A DNA stretch of 64,000 nucleotides, from the NCBI RefSeq assembly GCF_000948415.1, contig NZ_JYII01000003.1:62001-126000 (forward strand), given 5' to 3'. The stretch is from Thalassospira sp. HJ (lineage in GTDB: Bacteria; Pseudomonadota; Alphaproteobacteria; Rhodospirillales; Thalassospiraceae). The notes under the pieces were generated by a model that was given only the letters and a program-made list of their open reading frames with translations, made no database searches and was not told the origin of the DNA. This document shows, piece after piece, positions 57,277-64,000 of this stretch. Made by a program: the position numbers and the translations under genes. Within the stretch, counting starts at the first letter, position 1, and every line of letters begins with the position of its first letter.

Positions 57277-57660
57277 TTAGCGCGCAAGATCATTAATAAT
57301 CGGGCAGTTCGGTCGATCATCGCCATGGCACGACTGCACAAGATCGGACAGCGTATCGCGAAGGCTTTGCAGCTCGGCAATCTTGCGTTCGATCTCACCC
57401 AAATGGGTCTTGGCGATTTTCTTTACATCGGCGGATGCCCGGTTGCGGTCCTCGTAAAGGGACAGCAACACACGGCAATCCTCGACCGAGAAACCAAGCC
57501 CACGGGCACGCTGCAGAAAGCGGAGCTTGTGCAGGTCATCCTCGTCATAATCGCGATAGCCGTTGGCCAAACGGCCCGGCGAGACCAGCCCGATATCCTC
57601 GTAATAGCGGATGGTCTTTGCCGGAAGGCCGCATTCAATTGCAGCATCGGAAATATTCAT
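57277..57660 (-). CDS. cueR: MerR-family copper-responsive regulator CueR
   Basis: CueR senses Cu(I), Ag(I) or Au(I) and activates promoters with an over-long spacer by twisting DNA. The 127-residue protein has the winged helix (MNISDAAIECGLPAKTIRYYEDIGL), a long dimer helix, and the metal loop CHGDDRPNCPII with Cys111 and Cys119. Ser76 in the position before ADVK is that typical of monovalent-metal sensors. It starts 3 bases after the copA stop. A matching operator lies upstream of copA, so autoregulation with copA is likely. Confidence 0.93.
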   Translation of the reverse strand: MNISDAAIECGLPAKTIRYYEDIGLVSPGRLANGYRDYDEDDLHKLRFLQRARGLGFSVEDCRVLLSLYEDRNRASADVKKIAKTHLGEIERKIAELQSLRDTLSDLVQSCHGDDRPNCPIINDLAR

Positions 57661-57663
57661 GGC

Positions 57664-60153
57664 TTATCCCCGTCCCTTTGCGTTCCAGCGCCGCAGCGTC
57701 AGCGAATTACCAACAACCGAGACGGAGCTTAGCGCCATCGCCGCACCGGCAATCGCCGGGCTTAGAATGCCGAGGGCCGCCAATGGCACCCCGACCACGT
57801 TATAGGCAAAGGCCCAAAACAGGTTCTGGGCGATCTTGCGCCGGGTCGCGATGGAAATATCAATCGCTGCGGATACCAGCGCCGGGTCAGAGCGCATCAG
57901 GGTAATGCCCGCTGTTTCCATGGCAACATCCGTCCCACCGCCCATGGCAATGCCGACATCGGCTGCGGCCAGTGCGGGGGCATCATTGATGCCATCGCCG
58001 ACCATGGCGACATGACGGCCTTCCTTGCGGAGTTTTTCGACCTCAAGCGCCTTGTCCTGCGGGCGAATGCGACCCTCACCGCGTTCCAGGCCCAGTTCAC
58101 GCGCCACGTGGCTTGCCACATCCTGACTGTCGCCAGACAGCATGATCGATGCGATGCCGCGTGCCTTGAGGTCGGCAATCGCCTGTTTGGCATTTTCGCG
58201 AATGCGATCTTCAAGTGTCATGTAACCGGCAAAGCTGCCATCAATGGCAATCAGGATGACGGTGCGTCCCTCGCCCTCATGCTTATTGATCGCCTGCGCG
58301 ATATCATCTGCAGGCAGATCAATGCTCTGATCGCTTAGAAGCGCTTCGGAGCCAACAACCACCTTGCGGCCATCCACCTCGGCCATGACACCAGCACCGG
58401 TTTTGCCCTTGAAGTTGTTGATATCTGAAAGTTCCTGACCCTCATCCCGGGCCAGCGAGACAATGGCGCGCGCCAGCGGATGTTCGCTCGCCGCCTGAAC
58501 GGCTGCTGTCAGGCGAAGCAGGTCGTTGCGATCCATACCATTGACGGCTTCGACATCGCGTACCGCCGGGGTGCCTTCGGTGAGCGTGCCGGTCTTATCG
58601 AAAATGACGGTATCGACGTTATGGGCCTGCTCCAGGGCATCGAAGTTGCGGATCAGAATGCCGTTGCGCGCGGCACTTCCCGTCCCGGCAACAAGGGCGG
58701 TTGGCGTGGCAAGGCCCAGCGCACAGGGACATGCAATCACCAGAACCGACACGGCCGCAACAATAGAGGCCTCTGCGCCAAAGCCGGTAAACAACCAAGC
58801 TGCCAAGGTCAGCAGTGCGATACCGACCACAACCGGGACAAACACAGCGGAGACACGGTCAACAAGCTTCTGAACCGGCGCCTTGCCTGTCTGGGCCTGT
58901 TCGACCAGACGAATGATGCGCGAAAGTGTTGTGTAATCACCAACAGCCCGGACTTCAATATCCAGACGGCCAGTGCCATTAACCGCACCGCCAACAACCG
59001 CGTCGCCTGGCATACGGGCGACAGGGCGGGTTTCACCAGTGATCAGGCTTTCATCAAGTTCACTGTCACCGGCCCGCACCGTGCCATCGACCGGCAGACG
59101 TTCACCGGGCAGCACGCGCACAATATCCCCGACCGAAAGGCTTTCGACGGCGACATCCTGTTCGCCTTCGCCCTCGACCAGTTTGCGCGCGCGCCGCGGA
59201 CGGAGCGCCATCAGTTCACGGATGGCGGCTGATGCACCGCGTTTGGCGCGTTCTTCCATGATCTTGCCGGCAAGGATCAGGGTGACAATCGCCGCCGAGG
59301 CCTCGAAATACAGGTGAGTCTGACCAGCATTGGCCGTGATCATGTTATAGACGGAAAGGAAATAGGCAGCAGACGTCCCAAGGGCGACCAGCACATCCAT
59401 ATTGGCACTGCGATGACGAAGGGCTGCAAACGCGCCCTTATAGAACCGCGCCCCGATATAGAACTGCACCGGTGTTGCCAGAACCAGTTCCACCCAAGCC
59501 GGCAGGTGGTAGTTCACACCAAGGTTCATCCAGACCATCTGCAGAACCAGCGGCGCGGTCAGCAGTGCCGAGACCGCCAGCAGGATCAGGGATTTGTCGG
59601 TTTTCCTGTTGGCATTACTGTCCGCGCCTTCCTCACCAGAAGCATCAGATGCCGGACCGTTGCGCGAGGTTGCGTGATATCCGGCATCCTCGATTGCCTT
59701 GATCACGCGGGCATCATTGACGCTATCGGACACGGCCGAGACATCTGCACGCTCAAGGGCGAAATTGACGCTGGCTGTTGAAACACCTGGCAAGGCTGCC
59801 AGGGCCTTTTCCACCCGCAGCGCACAGTTGGCACAGGACATGCCTTCGACATCAAAGGACAGCTGATTTTCGACAACGCTGTAACCGGCATCATTGACGG
59901 CCTTTGCCAGGCTCGCCGCGTCGGTCTTGCTGCGATCAAAATGAACATTGGCCGAATTCAGGGCGAAGTTCACCGATGCTTCGGACACGCCATCAACTGC
60001 CGCCAGCGCCTTTTCAACGCGCCCGGCGCAGTTCGCGCAGGTCATGCCTTCGATCTGGAAGCTTACATCGTCATCATTTGCGGCCGCAGTTCCGGCGGAA
60101 GCGCCTCCAGCGCCGCCAGTTGGGGCATCGATTTGGTCGGTCCGGCTATCCAT
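57664..60153 (-). CDS. copA: Copper-exporting P-type ATPase CopA
   Basis: CopA is a P1B-1 ATPase that pumps Cu(I) out of the cytoplasm. The 829-residue protein has two N-terminal heavy-metal domains with GMTCANC (Cys39, Cys42) and GMSCANC (Cys107, Cys110), and eight membrane helices. The transport motif CPCALGLATPTAL, the phosphorylation site DKTGTLTEGTP, the SEHPLARAI His-Pro motif and the hinge GDGINDAPALAAADVG are all present. GAGG lies nine bases before the ATG. It leads the copA-cueR-cytochrome c run behind a CueR-type promoter. Confidence 0.97.
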   Translation of the reverse strand: MDSRTDQIDAPTGGAGGASAGTAAANDDDVSFQIEGMTCANCAGRVEKALAAVDGVSEASVNFALNSANVHFDRSKTDAASLAKAVNDAGYSVVENQLSFDVEGMSCANCALRVEKALAALPGVSTASVNFALERADVSAVSDSVNDARVIKAIEDAGYHATSRNGPASDASGEEGADSNANRKTDKSLILLAVSALLTAPLVLQMVWMNLGVNYHLPAWVELVLATPVQFYIGARFYKGAFAALRHRSANMDVLVALGTSAAYFLSVYNMITANAGQTHLYFEASAAIVTLILAGKIMEERAKRGASAAIRELMALRPRRARKLVEGEGEQDVAVESLSVGDIVRVLPGERLPVDGTVRAGDSELDESLITGETRPVARMPGDAVVGGAVNGTGRLDIEVRAVGDYTTLSRIIRLVEQAQTGKAPVQKLVDRVSAVFVPVVVGIALLTLAAWLFTGFGAEASIVAAVSVLVIACPCALGLATPTALVAGTGSAARNGILIRNFDALEQAHNVDTVIFDKTGTLTEGTPAVRDVEAVNGMDRNDLLRLTAAVQAASEHPLARAIVSLARDEGQELSDINNFKGKTGAGVMAEVDGRKVVVGSEALLSDQSIDLPADDIAQAINKHEGEGRTVILIAIDGSFAGYMTLEDRIRENAKQAIADLKARGIASIMLSGDSQDVASHVARELGLERGEGRIRPQDKALEVEKLRKEGRHVAMVGDGINDAPALAAADVGIAMGGGTDVAMETAGITLMRSDPALVSAAIDISIATRRKIAQNLFWAFAYNVVGVPLAALGILSPAIAGAAMALSSVSVVGNSLTLRRWNAKGRG

Positions 60154-60195
60154 TTCACGTTACCTCAATGCAGGAGTCTTTTTAAGATATGGGCG

Positions 60196-60226
60196 AACAT
60201 AGAGCTTCCAGCAACTGGAAGGTCAA
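60196..60226 (-). promoter_or_regulatory. CueR-type promoter and operator of copA
   Basis: On the minus strand TTGACC (60221-60226) and TATGTT (60196-60201) are separated by 19 bases instead of 17, the hallmark of MerR-family activated promoters. The spacer holds the inverted repeat CTTCCAG-TTGC-TGGAAG, close to the known CueR box. It lies 43 bases before the copA start. Confidence 0.85.
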
Positions 60227-60277
60227 GCCGAAAAGACTCAGCGATGGAAAACCGCTGGAAACCGCCAATCAAGCAAC

Positions 60278-60308
60278 AAAAAAGCCCCGGAACCAATCCG
60301 GGGCTTTT
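60278..60308 (-). terminator. Terminator after the bacterioferritin pair
   Basis: A 12-bp stem (AAAAGCCCCGGA / TCCGGGGCTTTT, loop of 5) with further T on the minus strand, 20 bases after the second bfr gene. It isolates the bfr pair from copA downstream. Confidence 0.9.
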
Positions 60309-60328
60309 GATAGATCAAATATCTGCAA

Positions 60329-60820
60329 TCAGCCGTGCGGGGTGGGCTCACCGGCAGCACGGAACTGAATGTAGTTCGGCAGGCCCATCATATCGATCAG
60401 GCGGATCTGCTGTTCGATCCAGTAAGCGTGATCTTCCTCGCTGTCATCAAGCAGCCCGACCAGCATCTGGCGGGTCTGGAAATCGTCTTCTGCCTCGGCA
60501 ATCTTGATCGCCTTTTTCAGAAGATTGATTACATGATATTCGTGTTCGAGATCGTTTTTCATCATCTCGGGCACGGTTTTGCCGATCTTGATCGGCTCGC
60601 GCGAGGCGGTGTCGGGCACACCTTCAAGGAACAGGATACGCTCAATCAGACGCTTTGCGTGTTCAAGCTCCTCGTCCTTTTCGTGGTGCATGCGCTCATA
60701 CAGCGAATGCAGGCCCCAGTCGGCATACATTTCAGCATGCGTGTTGTACTGATCCGCCGCGGACAGTTCGGCAGTGAGCTGTTTGTTCAGCGCGGCGATG
60801 ACCTTTTTACTACCCTTCAT
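60329..60820 (-). CDS. bfr: Bacterioferritin subunit, ferroxidase type (no haem Met)
   Basis: A 163-residue bacterioferritin for iron storage in a 24-mer. By alignment to E. coli Bfr the di-iron ferroxidase ligands are all present: Glu18, Glu51, His54 and Glu94, with Glu128 and His131 (shifted by a one-residue insertion). The haem-ligand position 52 is Leu instead of Met (DEELEHAK). This subunit should oxidise iron but not bind haem in the usual way. It starts 21 bases after the partner gene on the same strand, with AGGAG upstream. It complements the other subunit. Confidence 0.93.
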   Translation of the reverse strand: MKGSKKVIAALNKQLTAELSAADQYNTHAEMYADWGLHSLYERMHHEKDEELEHAKRLIERILFLEGVPDTASREPIKIGKTVPEMMKNDLEHEYHVINLLKKAIKIAEAEDDFQTRQMLVGLLDDSEEDHAYWIEQQIRLIDMMGLPNYIQFRAAGEPTPHG

Positions 60821-60841
60821 GGTGTAATACTCCTGATCTGA

Positions 60842-61318
60842 TTAATCGCCGTCGCCTGAACGGCTCTGGATAAAGTTTGCAATCCCGACATTTTCGAGCT
60901 GCCATTCTTCGGTCTCAAGCCAATCGACGTGCTCTTCCTGATCTTCAAGGAATTTCACAAGCAGGTCGCGGGTCACAAAGTCCTCGGCCTTTTCGCAGGC
61001 GGTGATGGCTTCGCGCAGCAGCGGCAGAGACGCCAGTTCAAATTTCATGTCACAACTGATGATCTCTTCGACGTTTTCGCCGATCATCAGTTTGTTGAGG
61101 TTCTGGAGGTTGGGAAGACCTTCGAGGAACAGAATGCGCTCAATCGTGTCGTCGGCGCGTTTCATTTCCTTGATCGAGAGCTTGTACTCATACTCGCCCA
61201 TTTCTTCCACGCCCCAGTCCCGCAGCATTCTGGCATGCAGGAAATACTGGTTAATCGCAGTCAACTGGTTGGTCAGAATGCGATTAAGGTATGTGATGAT
61301 CTTGGGATCACCTTTCAT
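60842..61318 (-). CDS. bfr: Bacterioferritin subunit, haem type (degenerate ferroxidase site)
   Basis: A 158-residue bacterioferritin. Met52 in IKEMKRAD is the haem axial ligand of the family. Three of the six ferroxidase ligands are changed relative to E. coli Bfr: Glu18 to Gln, His54 to Arg and Glu127 to Gln; Glu51, Glu94 and His130 remain. It should bind haem at the dimer interface but be poor or inactive in iron oxidation. The ATG at 61318 has AGGAG seven bases upstream; an ATG one codon earlier is the alternative. It is the first gene of the pair. Confidence 0.94.
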   Translation of the reverse strand: MKGDPKIITYLNRILTNQLTAINQYFLHARMLRDWGVEEMGEYEYKLSIKEMKRADDTIERILFLEGLPNLQNLNKLMIGENVEEIISCDMKFELASLPLLREAITACEKAEDFVTRDLLVKFLEDQEEHVDWLETEEWQLENVGIANFIQSRSGDGD

Positions 61319-61393
61319 CATGGCTCTCCTGATGGTTGGGCTATGCAGATAGTGGGAATCCACCTTCTGCGTTTCAAGGGAAAAACGCGCCTT

Positions 61394-61408
61394 TGATTAC
61401 CATTATCA
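61394..61408 (-). promoter_or_regulatory. Fur-like box upstream of the bfr pair
   Basis: TGATAATGGTAATCA on the minus strand matches 13 of 15 bases of the 7-1-7 Fur consensus TGATAATGATTATCA. It overlaps a possible -10 TGATAA preceded at 17 bases by TTCGGA. It suggests iron-dependent control, by Fur or another iron regulator. Confidence 0.5.
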
Positions 61409-61581
61409 ACAATTTAGCCGATTTTTCCGAAATTTGCCACTTGCTCTGAATGACTGAAAATCATTCGCACGGATTTCGCTGAGAATGAAAATCGGTTCGC
61501 CCAATTTGACCTTCGCAAAGATCCTTTGCCCGCATGTTTTCGTACGACTCGTAACTGCCGTTCAATCGATTGAAGCAAAAC

Positions 61582-63159
61582 ATGAAGCGCCGCTTTCAAA
61601 CCATTCGTTTCGTCCTTGGTGATCAACTCACCCCCGGGCTTTCAAGCCTTTCAGATGCCGATCCCGACCGTGACCTGATCGTCATGGCCGAACCGCGCAA
61701 TGAAGCAACATACGTCCCCCATCATCGACAGAAGATCGTGATGATCCTGTCGGCAATGCGTCATTTCGCCGATGAGCTCCGCGATCAGGGTTTTGAGGTT
61801 GCGTACTTCGATTATCAGGACCGCCCGGTAACGTCGTTTACCGAGGCGCTTAAAGCTGCGATTGACGCGCATGACATCCAGCATGCCGTCATCACCCAGC
61901 CCGGTGAATGGCGGGTAAAGCACGAAATCGAAAGCTGGTCCGAGAAGCTTGGCGTATCAGTAGATATCCGCCCCGATGATCGGTTCTTTGCGCCGCTTGC
62001 AGCGTTTGAGGATTTTGCCAAGGACCGCAAGGAACTGCGGATGGAGTATTTCTATCGCGGTTTACGGCGTGAAACCGGCATTCTGATGGAGCCCGATGGC
62101 AAACCGGTTGGCGGGCAATGGAACTTTGATCACGATAACCGCAAACGCCTGCCCGATGACGTCACGCCACCCGCACCCAAGACCTTTGCGCCAGACAAGA
62201 TCACGCAAGCGTTGCTTGATCGTGCGATGGATGACTTTCCCGATGCGCTGGGCGATGTTGCCACCTTTGGCTGGCCGGTGACGCGCAAGGATGCCTTGAT
62301 AGCCCTTGATCAGTTCATCACGCACCGATTGCCATGCTTTGGCGATTATCAGGATGCGATGACGGTCAAAAGTGCGACGCTGTATCACTCGCTGATCAGC
62401 CCGTGCATCAATATCGGGCTTTTGCTGCCCGATGAGGTCTGTCGCGCAGCCGAGAAGGCCTATCATGAGGGCAAGGCGCCCTTGAATGCCGTCGAAGGGT
62501 TTATTCGCCAGATCCTTGGCTGGCGGGAATATGTCCGCGGTCTTTACTGGTATCTTGGCCCGGATTACGGCAGCGGCAATCATTTCAAGGCAAGACGTCC
62601 CCTGCCCGGGTTCTTCTGGGACGGGGATGTGCCGATGAAGTGCCTGAAACAGGCGATTGGCGAAACGCTTGAAAATGCCTACGCCCATCATATCCAGCGA
62701 CTGATGGTAATCGGCAATTTCGCCTTGCTTGCCGGGCTTGATCCCAAGGAAGTCTGTGACTGGTATCTGGCTGTCTATATCGATGCGTTTGAATGGGTCG
62801 AGCTTCCCAACACGTTCGGCATGGCGCTTTATGCCGATGGTGGCAAAATGGCCTCGAAACCCTATGCTGCGAGTGGCAAATATATCGACCGCATGTCGGA
62901 TTATTGTCAGGGCTGCCAATTTAATCCGCGCAAGAATACCGGCACGGACGCCTGCCCGTTTAATGCGCTTTATTGGCATTTCATGGATCGCAATGCCGAT
63001 AAGCTTGGCAACAATCCGCGCCTTGGCATGCCCTATCGCAACTGGGCACGCATGAAGGACGATAACAAGCGTGAGCTGATTAATCAGGCGGAAGCGTTTT
63101 TAAGCAAGCTTGACGATGGTAAGCTTGATACCAGCCCGGCCCAGGCTGATCTGTTCTGA
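61582..63159 (+). CDS. phrB: Iron-sulfur bacterial cryptochrome/(6-4) photolyase (PhrB-type)
   Basis: The 525-residue protein belongs to the FeS-BCP group of the photolyase family, which repairs (6-4) photoproducts with blue light using FAD, a lumazine antenna and a [4Fe-4S] cluster. FVLGDQLTPGLSSL opens the antenna domain. Four cysteines, Cys354, Cys442, Cys445 and Cys458 (YCQGCQFN, TDACPFN), have exactly the spacing of Agrobacterium PhrB Cys350, 438, 441 and 454. The ATG at 61582 was preferred to a TTG four codons upstream. It diverges from the bfr pair and is followed by a terminator. Confidence 0.93.
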   Translation: MKRRFQTIRFVLGDQLTPGLSSLSDADPDRDLIVMAEPRNEATYVPHHRQKIVMILSAMRHFADELRDQGFEVAYFDYQDRPVTSFTEALKAAIDAHDIQHAVITQPGEWRVKHEIESWSEKLGVSVDIRPDDRFFAPLAAFEDFAKDRKELRMEYFYRGLRRETGILMEPDGKPVGGQWNFDHDNRKRLPDDVTPPAPKTFAPDKITQALLDRAMDDFPDALGDVATFGWPVTRKDALIALDQFITHRLPCFGDYQDAMTVKSATLYHSLISPCINIGLLLPDEVCRAAEKAYHEGKAPLNAVEGFIRQILGWREYVRGLYWYLGPDYGSGNHFKARRPLPGFFWDGDVPMKCLKQAIGETLENAYAHHIQRLMVIGNFALLAGLDPKEVCDWYLAVYIDAFEWVELPNTFGMALYADGGKMASKPYAASGKYIDRMSDYCQGCQFNPRKNTGTDACPFNALYWHFMDRNADKLGNNPRLGMPYRNWARMKDDNKRELINQAEAFLSKLDDGKLDTSPAQADLF

Positions 63160-63194
63160 CGATCTGATCGCAAACAGCTGTCGCCCAGAAACAC

Positions 63195-63219
63195 AAAAAG
63201 CCGGACAAGGTCCGGCTTT
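63195..63219 (+). terminator. Terminator after the photolyase gene
   Basis: A perfect 10-bp stem (AAAGCCGGAC / GTCCGGCTTT, loop of 3) 38 bases after the stop codon. The uridine run is short. It is symmetrical and can also serve the DUF1127 gene on the minus strand. Confidence 0.8.
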
Positions 63220-63263
63220 AGCATTGGCAATCCCGATTGACGGGTGCCTATATGGTGCGAGCG

Positions 63264-63428
63264 TTATGCAATCGCGTCACGAGCTGCTTTACGAGCAACG
63301 TCTTTGATCTGCCACGGGGAAATCCCGACATCATCAAGATCGCGCTTATCAAGACCGTAAAGTTCATTCGCAACCGAGCGTGCATAGGCCCAACGGCGAA
63401 CAGCAACAAGAATACTGGACAGGAACAT
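63264..63428 (-). CDS. DUF1127 small protein
   Basis: A 54-residue basic protein of the DUF1127 family. These are small arginine-rich proteins common in alphaproteobacteria; some have been linked to phosphate and C1 metabolism or RNA turnover in Agrobacterium and Rhodobacter. The family core ELYGLDKRDLDDVGIS is at about 23-38, after an N-terminal helix FLSSILVAVRRWAYARS. The ATG at 63428 is preceded by a near-perfect AAGGAGGT ribosome-binding site, which implies strong translation. The specific role is unknown. Confidence 0.88.
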   Translation of the reverse strand: MFLSSILVAVRRWAYARSVANELYGLDKRDLDDVGISPWQIKDVARKAARDAIA

Positions 63429-63494
63429 GTTGAACCTCCTTGGGTTACAAATTCGAATGCTGCCTTGAAGAAGATCTCCAACTGTCTGGCGCAT

Positions 63495-63736
63495 TCACTG
63501 GCTTGCTTCGCGTTGCAATATGTCGAAATTGCATTTGATCCTCAACCACCAAAACATGCATATCATCTGTGCCATTTATTCACAGATGAACACTTCCTCG
63601 CCGAACATAGCCGACAATCCGTGGCTGATAAGGCAGTTAAGTCTGATGTTTTGAGTTGAATTGTGCCTGAGCGGGAATGCTGCAATGCAATGTTTCACCT
63701 GCATTCCAGCCGAAACCGCCTACCCTGATCCCGACC
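63495..63736. other. Gap with no recognised gene
   Basis: No coding frame with a ribosome-binding site or convincing composition, RNA gene or strong terminator was seen between the DUF1127 upstream region and the cyclase gene end. It must contain the DUF1127 promoter. Confidence 0.4.
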
Positions 63737-64000
63737 CTAATCCTTGGCTTCAGAAGCCGGCGCAAAAGGCAAAGCAGATTCAAGGGCATGTACGGTGAGT
63801 GGTTCGGCAACACCTTTGACCGCGAAGTCACCGCAACAGACCGTCGGCTCTGAGATGTGGCTTGCCAGCACGTCAGACATCAATAAGGGCGTGCCAATTT
63901 GTTTGGTCAGGCTTTCAAGCCGGGCAGTACGATTGACCGCCACCCCCATGACAGTGAAATCAAGCCGGTGCGTACCCCCGACATTGCCATAGACCACTTC
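63737..64000 (-). CDS. Class III adenylate/guanylate cyclase (C-terminal part)
   Basis: Only the last 87 codons are in the window; the gene enters from the right edge. VVYGNVGGTHRLDFTVMGVAVNRTARLESLTKQIG is broken here as two family blocks: the YGNVG strand after the catalytic core and the VNxxARLE block with the transition-state Asn and Arg (VNRTARLESL). It ends shortly after the catalytic domain (VKGVAEPLTVHAL), so the cyclase domain is C-terminal. Upstream sensor domains cannot be seen, and the substrate, ATP or GTP, cannot be decided from this part. Confidence 0.88.
   Translation of the reverse strand, partial: EVVYGNVGGTHRLDFTVMGVAVNRTARLESLTKQIGTPLLMSDVLASHISEPTVCCGDFAVKGVAEPLTVHALESALPFAPASEAKD

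Overview
The window is chromosomal DNA from an alphaproteobacterium, most likely a Rhodospirillales member close to Thalassospira. The evidence is the gene content and order: lpxA-lpxI-lpxB with LpxI rather than LpxH, a short ProRS without the large insertion domain, the series proS - DUF1467 - methylmalonyl-CoA epimerase - RNase J - coaX - birA beside a complete 14-gene nuo operon, and a paired bacterioferritin of the Magnetospirillum type. No database search was possible, so the genus is an inference. Most of the window is core genome on the minus strand. No prophage, insertion sequence, CRISPR array or rRNA was seen.

Layout, in minus-strand reading order within each block. (1) 17328-19305: lolC and lolD (lipoprotein export); then dnaE at 13753-17238. 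(2) 12742-13521 and 11732-12655: rpsB and tsf, with a structured leader before rpsB, a hairpin between the genes and a strong terminator after tsf. (3) 11565 down to 1: pyrH, frr, uppS, cdsA, dxr, rseP, bamA, skp, lpxD, fabZ, lpxA, lpxI and the start of lpxB. This is a tightly packed run for ribosome recycling, isoprenoid and phospholipid precursors, outer-membrane protein assembly and lipid A synthesis. (4) 20754-19429: proS. Upstream of it are a 154-bp imperfect palindrome (20864-21017) and an unknown secreted protein. A possible plus-strand small RNA with a strong terminator lies at about 21690-21922. (5) 40630 down to 22061: nuoA to nuoN (complex I), followed without a clear break by birA, coaX, rnj, mce and a DUF1467 gene, ending at a terminator at 21990-22019.

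Further right the content is mixed. tRNA-Asp is followed by an isolated fliG on the plus strand, an unknown lipoprotein, two tandem tRNA-Val genes duplicated with promoter and terminator, and hup. Then comes the proteostasis group lon, clpX, clpP and tig. After tRNA-Leu come malonyl-CoA decarboxylase, the NAD(P)HX repair enzyme, a DadA-like D-amino acid dehydrogenase and a soluble PAS histidine kinase. A copper block (copA-cueR-cytochrome c) has a textbook CueR-type promoter. Two bacterioferritin genes appear to have split the haem-binding and ferroxidase roles, and they diverge from an iron-sulfur (6-4) photolyase. The window ends with a DUF1127 protein and the tail of a class III nucleotide cyclase.

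The most interesting observations are the complementary bacterioferritin subunits, the small-RNA candidate, the long palindromic element, the duplicated tRNA-Val unit, and the structured rpsB leader. I did not find a clearly new multi-gene system.
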